From assembly GCA_030549335.1 (NCBI GenBank), contig CM060194.1:69848077-69912076 (forward strand): 64,000 bases of DNA, written 5' to 3'. This document shows positions 24,337-35,162 of the stretch, in pieces. This DNA comes from Pontederia crassipes. Its lineage: Eukaryota; Streptophyta; Magnoliopsida; Commelinales; Pontederiaceae. Positions within the stretch are counted from its first letter, which is position 1. Each line of letters starts with the position of its first letter. The notes under the pieces were generated by a model that saw only the letters and a program-made list of their open reading frames with translations, was not told the origin of the DNA and ran no database searches. A program made the position numbers and the translations under genes.

Positions 24337-25038
24337 AAAAAGATAATGCTTAGCATTTAGATGATATGCAGCGGTAAAGATTGCATTAGTCTGCTCCCTC
24401 GTTGCTTGCACTCGCCCAGACGTTTCAGTTAAGCTTCTGCGACTAGTCAGGGGCAATTAGAAAAAAAAAACACCAAACAGCGGTAACATCCAACAGGCAA
24501 GGCCTCGGGAAAATGAGAACTGTATCCGGACACGTGCCAGCCTCACGTGTCATTACTTCCTATCCAATTATCCTACCGGCCCAGGTTCTCGACCTCCCAC
24601 GTGTCTACTTCGCAGGCGACACCCATCGACTTCAAATTTCCCGCACGTACGAACGCAGAGCGCGAGAGCTCCCTGTCTCCATCCGCCACACGTCCCAACG
24701 AACAATTACTTCGTCTCCCCCCTCGCCCGTAGCGCCGTTTTGGTTTCTTGTAATCTTGAGTTCCGTGCTCTTGGTACTGAAATTAATTCATCAGCCAATT
24801 TGTTTGGTGAACTATTTCATTTTGAGCTTTTATAGTTCTCTAATAAATTGTTCAAGAATTCGAATCTCCAATGAAATTTTTTTTAGAAAGGTTCTCATAT
24901 TAAGTAACCGTCTATTTTGTAATGAAAAAATAATAATTCAATGAAAGATAACGATTTAAAAGAACTTAAAATAAAATTGACTTTAAAAGGAGAAAAAACT
25001 ATTTTTTTAGCCGTTGATCACAAATTTACAATTTCGTC
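24337..25038. other. Gene-less region with promoter-like GC-rich part
   Basis: Positions 24400-24760 are GC-richer and carry several ACGT-core motifs (see the separate entry). A 143-codon frame at 24513-24944 resembles no family. The remainder is AT-rich. Confidence 0.4.
24532..24605 (+). promoter_or_regulatory. Cluster of three ABRE/G-box-like ACGTG motifs
   Basis: ACGTGCC at 24532-24538 and ACGTGTC at 24545-24551 and 24599-24605 match the ACGTGKC core of abscisic-acid-response elements; the first is also a CACGTG G-box. Spacing of 13 and 54 bp is typical of responsive promoters. No gene start follows nearby on either strand; the next is the ribonucleotide reductase gene 3.8 kb downstream. 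Confidence 0.35.
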
Positions 25039-25046
25039 CTTCTCTG

Positions 25047-25543
25047 TAGGGGTGTTCACCGGGTCGACCCGACCCGGTGAACCCGAAAATCCGACCCGAC
25101 CCAACCCGAGTTGACCCGACCCGACCCGACGACCCGATTTTTCTTTTTTTTTTAAATTTTTTTATTTTTTAGTTAAATGTATAGTTTTATATCATTAGAA
25201 TCTAAAAAAATATGAAATAAATTATTTTAAATGTAGAAAAGTATGTAGATATTTTAAAAAATATTTTTGTTATTTAAAAATACCTTATTTTGTATTAAAA
25301 AAATAAAATAATAAATACTTTTTATATTAAAAAATAAATGAAAAAATTAAAAAAAAAAGAAAAAGGGTGGTCGGGTAACCCAACCACCCGACCCGACCCG
25401 ACCCGGCCCGGCCCGGATCGGGTCGGTTCGGGTCTCAGCCCAAAAAGGGCAGAGACCCGACCCGATCCGACCCGGCCAACTTTGGTCGGGTCGGGTCGGG
25501 TTTGTTCACGGGTCGGGTCAAACCCGACCCGTGAACACCCCTA
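25047..25543. mobile_element. hAT-like MITE with GACCCG-rich arms
   Basis: Inverted ends TAGGGGTGTTCAC and GTGAACACCCCTA enclose 497 bp. The flanks CTTCTCTG (25039-25046) and CTTCTCTA (25544-25551) are an 8-bp target duplication with one mismatch, as hAT transposases make. The subterminal parts consist of many GACCCG/CGGGTC units, facing each other as inverted repeats, around an AT-rich centre. No transposase frame is present, so it is non-autonomous. Confidence 0.8.
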
Positions 25544-25736
25544 CTTCTCTAGAGTTTCCAGAATTCAAACTCGGATTTCATTTTCCGGAGTTGGACGCGA
25601 TATCAATTGCACCAACTACGATTAATTTTCTTTTATTTTATTACCGATTCATCAAACATAGTGAAAAATAGAGTGAATTCAATAGATTTTTTTAGATAAC
25701 TAAAATTGATGTCAACATCTTGAGGGTTTAATTCCT

Positions 25737-25762
25737 ATGCTACCAACTTAAGTTGGTAGCAT
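25737..25762. repeat. Perfect 26-bp palindrome
   Basis: The half site ATGCTACCAACTT is followed directly by its reverse complement. Its right half forms the left end of the 25750-27900 element; a single half site recurs at the right end. Confidence 0.9.
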
Positions 25763-27900
25763 TTTGCTACATGAATCTCGTCCGCTCGTTTCATCGTCGA
25801 CGGTTGATATAATTTCAACGATCTCGATCGTCCGATTCAATATCAACAGCCGAAATTACACCCATTTTTTTACATTTTTTTCTAATAACCTTACAAACCA
25901 CGACATATCCTCTCTCCTCTTCGTCTCCCTGCCACGGCCCGCTCGATCGGCGACCACCAGCTGACATCGCCAGCCACCGCCGCCCGATCTCTCATCGAGA
26001 TCTCTCGCCGCCGCCGCCCGCTCTCTCGACTCTCTCGCCCGCAGCTGACGTGAGATCCCACGCCGAGATCGTCAACCGCCGCAGCCCGATCTCTCGCCGA
26101 GATCCCTCGCTATCGCCACCAGATCCACACAACGACGCGCCCCTCGATGGCTCCGACGTGTGATCTCCTCTTCTGCATGCCTCGCCCGCTTTGGGATCCG
26201 CACGCCGACGCTATATCTCCTCTTCTGCACGCTCTCGCCGCTGGCCCATTGACGACTCGGTAGCTCCTAACGAAGCTCTTGACGACCGCCGCCTTCGCAA
26301 GTCGCCTCTCCCACGTAGCCGCAGATCTCGTCCCTCCTGCCCGCCAACCGAGCCCGCCCGCCGCCGCCGAACTCATGCGCCCCGCCACCCACGACCCTCG
26401 ACCTCGCCCTCCGCCGTCAAGATCACCTACCCTACCGCCCACGACACGACCCTCAACCTCGCTTGCCGCAGCTGACCTCGCCCACCGCTGTCGAGCTCGC
26501 TTGTCTCGCCGCCCACGACCTTCGACCTCGCCCGCTGCCGTCGAGCTTGTCCGCCCACCGCTGACGTCGCCCGCCGACGCCGATCGATTTCGTCTGTAAT
26601 TGTGTAATCTTGGAGTTATTTTCGAGTTGTAATGTTTTTCAATTTGAGTTTGAGTTTGCAATATTACTTACGTATGATTACTTGTATCACATTCAGCTGT
26701 CTAATGCTTGCAAAAATTTGTAAAATTTGTTCCGACCTGAAAATGTCTATTAGAGTCAGTCTCCTGTGAACTATGAGCAAAGAATGTTGTGAAATTGAGA
26801 TGTTAATTGTGCATTAGAATGAAATTGGGAAATGTGATATGAAAATTGAGATGTTATCGTATTTTGTAGTATGAAAATATCCAATGCATCTAGCATGTTA
26901 AAATGTTCTATCCCTTCGTCCGAGTAGCAGTCAGGCGAGCATCGGAATGAACGTCAGGCGATTCCAATTCGTCTCGACTTTCATTTTGTCGCATTGCAAA
27001 AGAATTAAATTTTACAACTCAAATAAATGGAAGGAATACCAATCCAATACAATATCGCCAGCAGAAGAATTAAACCTTTACAATCCAATCTCAACAAGAA
27101 GATTGAAGAATTCATTACAAATAATAATCATCCTAAATAAACCAAAAAAATTATAAAATGAATTAAAAACATGCATTAACAATTAATTACAGTAGCGAGA
27201 GGACGGTCGTGCGAGGGTCGGCGGCGTGCGGCGGCGTCCAAGCGGGGTCAATGCGCGGCGGTGTGTGATATGGGGTCGGCGATCATGCGCATGACCGCGG
27301 CAGGCGTCGGCGGGCGGCAGTGGTGCGGGGTCACGGCGGGGTCAGCTAGCTGTGGTAGTGTAGGGAGATGACCGGTGAAGGCAGAGGCCATCGGGTCGGC
27401 GGCGGCGGTGTGCGAGATCGGCGGCAGAGGTGCGCGAGATTTGGCCGGTGTTCGGGTCGATGGCGAAGCTCGGAGGGGGGCCAACGACACATGGAAGCGA
27501 GAGTCGCGACGTATTCAGGTCGGCAGTGAAGCTCGGAGGTCGCGCATCGAGCTCATGCGAGGGATGAAATCCGACGTGCGGATTTGGCCGGAGGTCGTGC
27601 AAATATTATAGGGGGACACAATTCGGCGCGAGATCTGGCCGGAGGGAGATCGGCGATGCGAGAGGGCGGGTGGCGGCAACGCGTGAGGTCGGCGACGAGG
27701 AGAGGAGAAACGGCGCAGTGAGGAGAGAGAAAATAATAGAGCAAATGGGCGACGAGAGATTATGCGTGCGTAGGGTTAAAAAAATTGATAAAAATATACC
27801 ACACATCTTAACCCTCGATCTTGGATCGGACGGGCGCAATCATGGGAACCATATCAACTCATAGGACACCCCAAATTTAGGTTGTAAAATGCTACCAACT
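25750..27900. mobile_element. Putative DNA transposon with GC-rich interior
   Basis: The left end AAGTTGGTAGCATTTT and right end AAAATGCTACCAACT are inverted copies 2.15 kb apart. Inside, a C-rich arm (25920-26600) and a G-rich arm (27190-27730) of simple CCG/CGG and CTCTCG composition face each other around an AT-rich centre (26600-27180). Open frames in the arms are low-complexity by-products. A target duplication was not found, so the class (MULE-like or foldback) is uncertain, and the short ends alone could be coincidence. Confidence 0.4.
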
Positions 27901-28279
27901 AATTTGATATCATACAAATTAAATTTAATACTAAAGAGTACCGTGCACATATTCAAGATCGATTTATTATCAAATTTAATTAATTTAATTAAATTACTTT
28001 ATATTGCGTATTTACTATTTAGCGGTGATAGAAGATAAGAATTTTTTTATTCACAAATATTTAAAATCATATTTAGAATAGTGTACGGCGCTTCTGGATG
28101 TGAATTCAATCGACTGACCATTGTAACGGGTGTCGTGCTACTGCTAAAGCAATAGATATATATTATCTTCTCTCATATTTGTTACCCGAGTTAACTCAAT
28201 TGATTGGTTTCTTTGTTTTTACTGCCAGAGTAAAATTATCTTATATTATCTTCTGTCACAAGGCGCGCCCGCAGTAACA

Positions 28280-28377
28280 ATTCCGCCCATTTCTGTTTGC
28301 CGCATTTGTTTTGGAAGATAAATTACACGACAAGACGGCCAAAAGAAATTTAAATCCCCCTGCCGTTGTCTTCCCGC
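28280..28377 (+). promoter_or_regulatory. E2F-like sites upstream of the RNR2 gene
   Basis: ATTCCGCCC at 28280-28288 and CTTCCCGC at 28370-28377 resemble the E2F consensus TTTSSCGC, though neither is perfect. Plant genes for this enzyme are commonly induced at the G1/S transition through such sites. The assignment rests on sequence similarity and the identity of the downstream gene. Confidence 0.35.
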
Positions 28378-28439
28378 AATCTCCCTACAAATACTCGCCC
28401 AATCCCCTCGCCGTCTCCTCAAAACCTCCAGATCGTGCT

Positions 28440-29498
28440 ATGCCGACGATGACTCCAGAATCGTTCGTGGATTCCGGCGACGGAAACGGCGGGGCCAGCA
28501 GTGGCGTCGTGGTCGCCGATGAGCCGCTGCTGAGGGAGAACCCGGAGAGGTTCTGCATGTTCCCGGTAACGTACCCGGCGATCTGGGAGTTCTACAAGAA
28601 GGCGGTGGCGTCGTTCTGGACGACGGAGGAGGTCGACCTCTCCGGCGACCTCGGGCACTGGCTCAACACCCTGACGGACGACGAGCGCCACTTCATCTCC
28701 CACGTCCTCGCCTTCTTCGCCGCCTCCGACGGGATCGTGCTCGAGAACCTCGCCGCCAGGTTCATGACCGACGTGCAGCTCCCGGAGGCCCGCGCCTTCT
28801 ACGGGTTTCAGATTGCCATCGAGAACATCCACTCCGAGATGTACTCCCTCCTCCTCGAGTCGTACATCAAGGACCCCGACGAGAAGACCCGACTCTTCCG
28901 GTCGATTGAGACCGTGCCCTGCGTCGGCAAGAAGGCCGACTGGGCGATTCGCTGGATTCATTCGCCGGATTCCTACGCCGAGCGCCTCGTTGCCTTCGCC
29001 TGCGTCGAGGGCATCTTCTTCTCCGGCTCCTTCTGCTCAATCTTCTGGCTCAAGAAGCGAGGACTCATGCCCGGCCTCACATTCTCCAACGAGCTCATCT
29101 CCCGCGACGAGGGCCTCCACTGCGACTTCGCCTGCCTCCTCTACGGCCTCCTAAACAACAAATTGCCCGAAGAGAGGATTAAATCCATCGTCAAAGAGGC
29201 CGTCGACATTGAGCGGGAGTTCGTCTGCGATGCTCTGCCTGTGGCGCTGGTGGGGATGAACGGAGAGCTTATGAGTCAATACATTGAATTCGTTGCCGAT
29301 CGGCTGCTGGGAGCGCTCGATTGCAGCAAAATCTATGGCGTCCCCAATCCGTTCGACTGGATGGAACTCATCTCGCTGCAGGGAAAGACCAACTTCTTCG
29401 AGAAGAGGGTTGGCGAGTACCAAAAAGCTTCTGTTATGTCCAGCTTGAATGGAAACGGCGCCTCGACCCATGTGTTTAAGATGGACGAGGACTTCTGA
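28440..29498 (+). CDS. RNR2: Ribonucleoside-diphosphate reductase small subunit (R2)
   Basis: One intronless frame of 352 residues from the first ATG; the open frame extends upstream to 28311 but without an ATG. R2 holds the diiron centre and tyrosyl radical and pairs with R1 to reduce ribonucleotides to deoxyribonucleotides for DNA synthesis in the cytosol. Ligand motifs are all present: the Asp in [10 protein letters not shown], the Glu, His and radical Tyr in [12 protein letters not shown], the Glu in [10 protein letters not shown], and Glu and His in [12 protein letters not shown]. The C-terminal heptapeptide FKMDEDF fits the R1-docking tail (F-x2-D-x-D-F). Length fits plant R2 proteins such as Arabidopsis TSO2, also intronless. 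Codons are strongly GC-rich at third positions, as in monocot genes. It converges with Lhca2, with about 715 bp between stop codons. Confidence 0.97.
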   Translation: MPTMTPESFVDSGDGNGGASSGVVVADEPLLRENPERFCMFPVTYPAIWEFYKKAVASFWTTEEVDLSGDLGHWLNTLTDDERHFISHVLAFFAASDGIVLENLAARFMTDVQLPEARAFYGFQIAIENIHSEMYSLLLESYIKDPDEKTRLFRSIETVPCVGKKADWAIRWIHSPDSYAERLVAFACVEGIFFSGSFCSIFWLKKRGLMPGLTFSNELISRDEGLHCDFACLLYGLLNNKLPEERIKSIVKEAVDIEREFVCDALPVALVGMNGELMSQYIEFVADRLLGALDCSKIYGVPNPFDWMELISLQGKTNFFEKRVGEYQKASVMSSLNGNGASTHVFKMDEDF

Positions 29499-30214
29499 TC
29501 GCATGAGTTCGCGAGTCACGACCTTTAGATATTCGGTTTAATTTCCAAAAGCCTTTCCTATCTATGTAATGTACATAACTATATATGTTCCTTGTCTCGT
29601 CTTTCTATAAACTATTAGATAAGTGCTTCTGTTTGCTTGTTCTTAGTTAATATTGCAATATCATTGTGCTTATTCTGCTCTGGGATTCTTTGGAGTTGCT
29701 TCTTGACGAATAATGTGTTTCTATGTGTGTGTGTTATGGTGTTGGGTTGAAGGGGTTCTACTTAAATGCCGTAGGTTTGGTCATATAGTTATGTGTTTAA
29801 CGAAATGTCAAGACCTTTGTGCATCGAAACATGTTATATCTTCTATAATTACAACTTATGGATCTATTTGTAGTAAAGTAAGAACCCTGAACTAAGCTTT
29901 ATTTTAGTTTGCTGTTAGTTGTCTACAGCTATTCTATGTCCATATTTAAGTTGGTCGTGTACTTATAATCAGAGAATTCGACAGATTATTACATAACTAT
30001 CCATTACATCAAGCAGTGCAAGCCTCAATTTGGTCTGATGAGCATTTCAATGTCTCAAATACTTGTACACTGTCACATTTGCTAAATATAAAACATGATA
30101 CGACACAAGTACTTCATACAAAGCTCTTGTGCTCTTTCTTCTCTTTTTATCTATCAGCACAACTCCACAAACAGGAAGATTTACATCGTATTGCTGCCCA
30201 CTTCGATTTTGTCT
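29499..30214. other. Convergent 3' flanks of RNR2 and Lhca2
   Basis: This spacer holds the 3' untranslated regions of two convergent genes. It is AT-rich and no gene of its own is seen. Confidence 0.6.
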
Positions 30215-31881
30215 TCACTTGGGAGTGAAAGCCTATAAGTAAGTTTAATATTAGTACAACAATGGAGAAAAAATATGTAAGCATTTCATGTAAATGATTT
30301 CTAGTTACTTACAGCAAAAATTGTTGCATGTCCAGGGTCTGCAAGGTGGGCGAAGAGGTTGTCGATGGGTCCAGTGCCAGTGTAGATAGCTTGGAACCAT
30401 GCACCCATGACAGCCAACATGGCCAGCCTGCCATTCTTGATCTCCTTGGTCCTGAGCTCCTTGATCTTCTCAGGGGAGCCACTGCCCCAGCCAAGTGGAT
30501 CGAACCAGAATCCTCCAGGGTAGCCGACGTCAGTGCCCGTGAGCTTGTTGTTGGGGAAGATTGGGTCAGTGTTTACACATCCTGGCTTGATGATGTCTGC
30601 CCATCTCCTTCCCTCGGCCCACCCAATCAAGATGAGCTCAATGACGAACAGTGTGGTGGTGTCAGTGAAGTACTCCAGTGTCCCAGCGGTGTACCACGAG
30701 GGGGTATTGAGGATACCAATCTTGGTCAGGAACTCAGGGATGAAGATGCCTGCAGCACCCAACATGGCCCATCGGCAGTGGACAAGCTCAGCTTGCTGGT
30801 TCCATCTCAGGCTTTCCGGATCAGATCCTGGTCAGTAAGAAACAATCAACATTTTAAGTCCAGCACTTATCTGTTCTAACTTATCTTGCTGATTCCTTAT
30901 ACATTTAATTCTCTTTTCTACTTCAAGCATTAAAATCTGAATGAAAAGTTTGACAATCTTAAGATCTTTTCTATGATAGTTTGTTGGCTCATGTAATTAA
31001 AAAAAGTACATAATATCAGAGTATATAGTCAAGAATTTGAATATAGGAAACCATAGATTGCAAGTATTACGAACTTACCAAGACCCAGGGGGTCAAAGCC
31101 GAAATCTCCTGGAAGGCTGTATCAATGAAAATTTAAACAATAATGAACATTATCAGGATGTTTTAAGGGAAAAGTGATGCTTTTTTTTCTTCGAATGAAG
31201 AAAGAAGATAATGAGGAAAAAACTGTCACCTGCCGTCAAGCCATTCTGGAGGAGTGCTGCCAGGGAACCATAGAGGTCTCTCAGATGCAGCTGCAGCAGA
31301 GATCGAGAATGACCTGCGTGCCGTTGGTGCAGCCCACTTCCCAACTTTTAGTTTCCTCCCTCCCAGGAATGCTGCCTTGGTTGCAGAAAAACCAGTTCCA
31401 TTCTTTTGAGAACTGTAGCATATACGCAAAGGAAGGATTATACTCTGAAAGATGCACTAATAGTTATACTTTTTACTGAATCCTTTTAATTATCTGCTGT
31501 TGTTTCTTTAGTTGGTCACTTTGTTATTTTACATGGATCAAATAATTAGTCAAGATACATGAATTCGAAACAAACGTGGACCAACTTAATGATGATATTC
31601 TGGTTAGCTAGAAGAATATAATAGTACCATCATCTCTTTCAAGCAAGAAATTAGTATGTTCTTTGTCGTCCATATGCTACTTCACTTGTTCGACATAATT
31701 AAGGGCCGCCTAGCTTTTCAAACAATCATTAGTGTAAATAATGCAAACTACAATGTTGTTCTTTTTTCCTTTGTATAGAACACAAATCGTTTGCTAAGTA
31801 TTTCTCGATGACCATGGAGAATAGGGTATCTTGCCTGGCAACAGCAGCAACAGCAGATGAGGAGGCACAGAGTGAAGCCAT
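30215..31881 (-). CDS. LHCA2: Photosystem I chlorophyll a/b-binding protein Lhca2
   Basis: Five exons join in phase to 266 residues: 31881-31835, 31412-31230, 31116-31079, 30827-30313 and 30232-30215. The first intron uses a GC donor (CCAG|GCAAGA) with a normal AG acceptor; the other three are GT-AG. Residues 1 to about 52 are a Ser/Ala-rich transit peptide, followed by the mature start near [18 protein letters not shown]. The first and third membrane helices carry the chlorophyll-binding signatures [10 protein letters not shown] and [10 protein letters not shown]. The segments [18 protein letters not shown] and [16 protein letters not shown] separate Lhca2 from Lhca1, 3 and 4. The last exon adds only AFTPK and the stop, so the longer intronic reading VSN is not used. 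Role: thylakoid antenna of photosystem I. Confidence 0.96.
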
Positions 31882-31979
31882 GGCAGAAGTCCTTCGCCTC
31901 TCTTGCTCTTCTGGACCGCCGTGAGTTGGAGGCAAGTCTTCGTTTAAGTGGCGTCTGTTTAATGCGCGGAGTATGTTGG

Positions 31980-31985
31980 CTTATC
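31980..31985 (-). promoter_or_regulatory. I-box upstream of Lhca2
   Basis: GATAAG on the minus strand lies about 100 bp upstream of the Lhca2 ATG. This motif is common in light-regulated promoters of photosynthesis genes. A CACATGTC E-box-like motif lies a little further upstream. Confidence 0.35.
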
Positions 31986-32109
31986 TTTGAGAGATAGGAA
32001 TGTGTTCGGTCGAGTGTATCATGTCATGACATGTGGCAGGGGGGAAATCCAAATCTTGGATCCTTGTTCGTGTCCAGCTGACATGGGTGCACCCCACTGG
32101 TATCTAGTG

Positions 32110-32735
32110 GCTGCCGTGCACCCTCATTGATTCCCTGGCTTGTGGATGCTGATCCCGGCGGATTCATTTGATATCTAGGAGTTGGGCGCCCTTGGTACAT
32201 CCTCTAAAATGTTAGTCTAAAAGATCTCTATTAACTCTTCGGAAGATTAATAGTTTAATCAATTGTAGTTTAGTCAACTTTTAAGAAAATATTAATTTAC
32301 TAGTATTTACTCTATTCGGAGGATTTTTAAGAGTTGCAAGTCTTTTTCACGCCAAAATAATATTAGGAAAAACGCATACTGATGCGGTACTGAAGATAGT
32401 TGAGTTAATTAACAACAAGAATTGTGGTTCGTGATCAAGACTCAAGTTTAAAATTTCGCATAAATATTCTTTTGTGAGGCACGTTCGAATCATCATCTCC
32501 TCTAATGCATATATAGGATGTAAGAAAAAAAATGAAAGCAACAAAAATTGTAATCCTCTTTTGCCGAAATCTTAAATTCTGATCCCAATCCACAGGAATA
32601 TTTTTAGCTTTTAAATATTATGAAAACTTAGGCCATTTTCAAATAGACATATCGGGTGCATGAACTCAATAGTTTTTTACTTCAGTAACATTATACAAAA
32701 ATGCTCAGTGTTTATTATTTGAATATTTTCTAACA

Positions 32736-32785
<50 letters not shown>

Positions 32786-35162
32786 GAAGGAATGCATAAG
32801 ATATAAATGATATAAAACATGTTATTTTGTCAACTTATAAAAATAAAATATTATTTAAATGAAAATTGATATAACATATGGCTTAAAGATCTATTGAAGT
32901 GTCGATAACGTTTTTGGTTTGGGTAAATCTTCCGAAGATGGATGATTTTTTAGATTTAGGGAAAAAACCTGAATCTGAATATTTTTTCCCCGAATTAGAA
33001 GGTATCATATATAAATATCATTAATCTTTTTTTTATCCAATAATAAAGTTTTAGCGTCTGGAAATAACGAGTTTATTTCCATGGCGCAAAATAAAGTTGT
33101 CTTTAGGCTCTAGAATTATTAGCAAAACTAGTTTTGAATTATGAAGTAACTTTATTTTAATGGTGTTATCATAATATTACTTGAAGCGTTTAGATTAAAT
33201 GCAGGATTTACATGGTCACATAATCCATCATCCTTATTTTTATTGTGATCAGAATAAAAGTTTGGTCCTACTCCACATACTCTCTACTCGGGTGGGTGGC
33301 TGAGTGTTCTGGGTGGCTGAGCAGGATATTTTTCATGAATGTGATTCTGGATGGAGAGGTTCATTTCATGCGCGTGGAGAAAAAAGAGTTATATTTCAAT
33401 ATTAGTGATTCTTTCGAATGTCAAATGAATAGGGGGGTGAAACATAATAATGAGAAATTAAATGTGATAGATTTAATTTTAGTAGGTATTTAAATAAAAA
33501 TAGATAAAAATAAATATAAAATATTAATTAATAAAAAAAAGTATAAATAAATTTTTTTATTAAAAATATATCATTTAAATATAATAAATTAATTTTTTAC
33601 TAAATTATATTTAATAAATATTAATTTTTGATAAAATGATAGGTAATAAATAATACTATATGAATTCTTTATAATAGTTATTTATATTTAATAAATAAAG
33701 TATTTTAATGACAAAGTTATGAGACAAAAAATAAAAAGAAAAAATAGATTGAAAACAAAAAAAACGTCACTTCATAAAAAATTGAAAAAAAAAGTTTAGT
33801 GGCATGATTCAAATGGTGGAATAGCTTCCTTGAAATAAGAGTCACATGATTTTCATTCCATACTATTTAATGCAATCTAATTCCACTTCGAAAATGAAAT
33901 TTTATTGAGACATTTGGACTGAGTTTGAATTGAGAATATGTAGTTGACATTAGTTTTTGGAATTAGATAATGAAAATTTGGAAATTTAATTTGATAAATA
34001 AATTTTAATAAGTATTTGAATAAAAAGTAATAACTAAAGATATAATTTCTTATTTTATGATGTATAAAATTATAGTAAATTAAAATATTATTTATTTAGT
34101 TAAAATAATTATTTACAAAAAATATTTATATTTACATTATAACTTATAATTTATGTATATATTATAATTTATAATTTATTATTTTCCTTATGCTATTAAT
34201 ATTATAAATTTTAAAAATATTTATATTACGTTAAAGAATTTATTTTGTAAGCTAAATAATATTATATTAAGAAAATGTTATATTTTATTATTATTTAAGA
34301 TAATATAAAAATAGTTTAATAACTAATATCAAGACTAAGTAGTAATTAATAATAATTTACTAATTAAAATATAATAAAAAATTTAAAGGAAAAAAAGAAA
34401 AAAAAAGTAGCATGTTCTAATTGGAGTCGAGAAATGCGGCGAGAACTTAAAATTCTTTAAAATGGAGAGCTATGAACAGAACTCACATATATTGTTTAGC
34501 AAAAAATATCGGGCACAAGTTCCGATACTAAACATAGTCTTGAAAAATGGTCTAGTGAACTCCTCAATCTCATATTTTAATCTATTAAAAATCCGAATTT
34601 AATTACTTGAATTAATAAATTTAAGTAAAGATTATTTTATGTTCAAGAAACCTGTCGTCACTTGACCTTTCATACAATTGTATAAAAAATGATATATTTT
34701 TTTTAAAAAAAGGTATGATTTACTTCCTGAAAGTATATATTGATTATAATATTGTGAATAATGTTTTTTTCTCACGTGTTTTTCTAGAAAAATCGTAAGT
34801 TTCTTAAATCACGCTGTTAATTCTCTTTGTTTCTTTGAAAAGTTTGGCATTAAAAAAATTGTGAAAACGAGTTCCGTGATTTTTGTAGTGAACCCCGACA
34901 TCGTTGATTCCTGGCATTGTAGACAAAGAAATCTAAGCGATCTAAATACGGAGAAAGCAAGTCAGGTGTCCCTATAGATAGGCACTTCTAGCATTATTCT
35001 CATCACACGCAAAAAAAAAAAAAAAATTGGCGAATAAGTAGACGAATAAAATGATATCCATATGAATAAAGTCGAACATACCGGAAAACTAACATATAAT
35101 TAGATTTACAAACCTCTTGAAAATTCTTCAATCATAGATTAACTATTCATTTTATGAGCAAG
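32110..35162. other. AT-rich gene-free region
   Basis: Upstream of the Lhca2 promoter the sequence is very AT-rich, with no open frame beyond 82 codons and no recognisable family. It includes a TA microsatellite and several A-runs. No transposon ends were recognised. Confidence 0.5.
32742..32782. repeat. (TA)n microsatellite
   Basis: About 20 uninterrupted TA units. Confidence 0.95.

Noticed and set aside
26110..26661. 183-codon GC-rich minus-strand frame
   Set aside because: It consists of simple CCG/CTCTCG repeats inside a putative transposon, has competing frames on the other strand and matches no family.
28419..28961. 180-codon minus-strand frame opposite the RNR2 gene
   Set aside because: It is a shadow of the GC-rich coding strand; the plus-strand R2 protein with all catalytic residues explains the region.
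30328..30879. 183-codon plus-strand frame across the Lhca2 gene
   Set aside because: It is antisense to exon 4 of Lhca2, whose protein is unmistakable.
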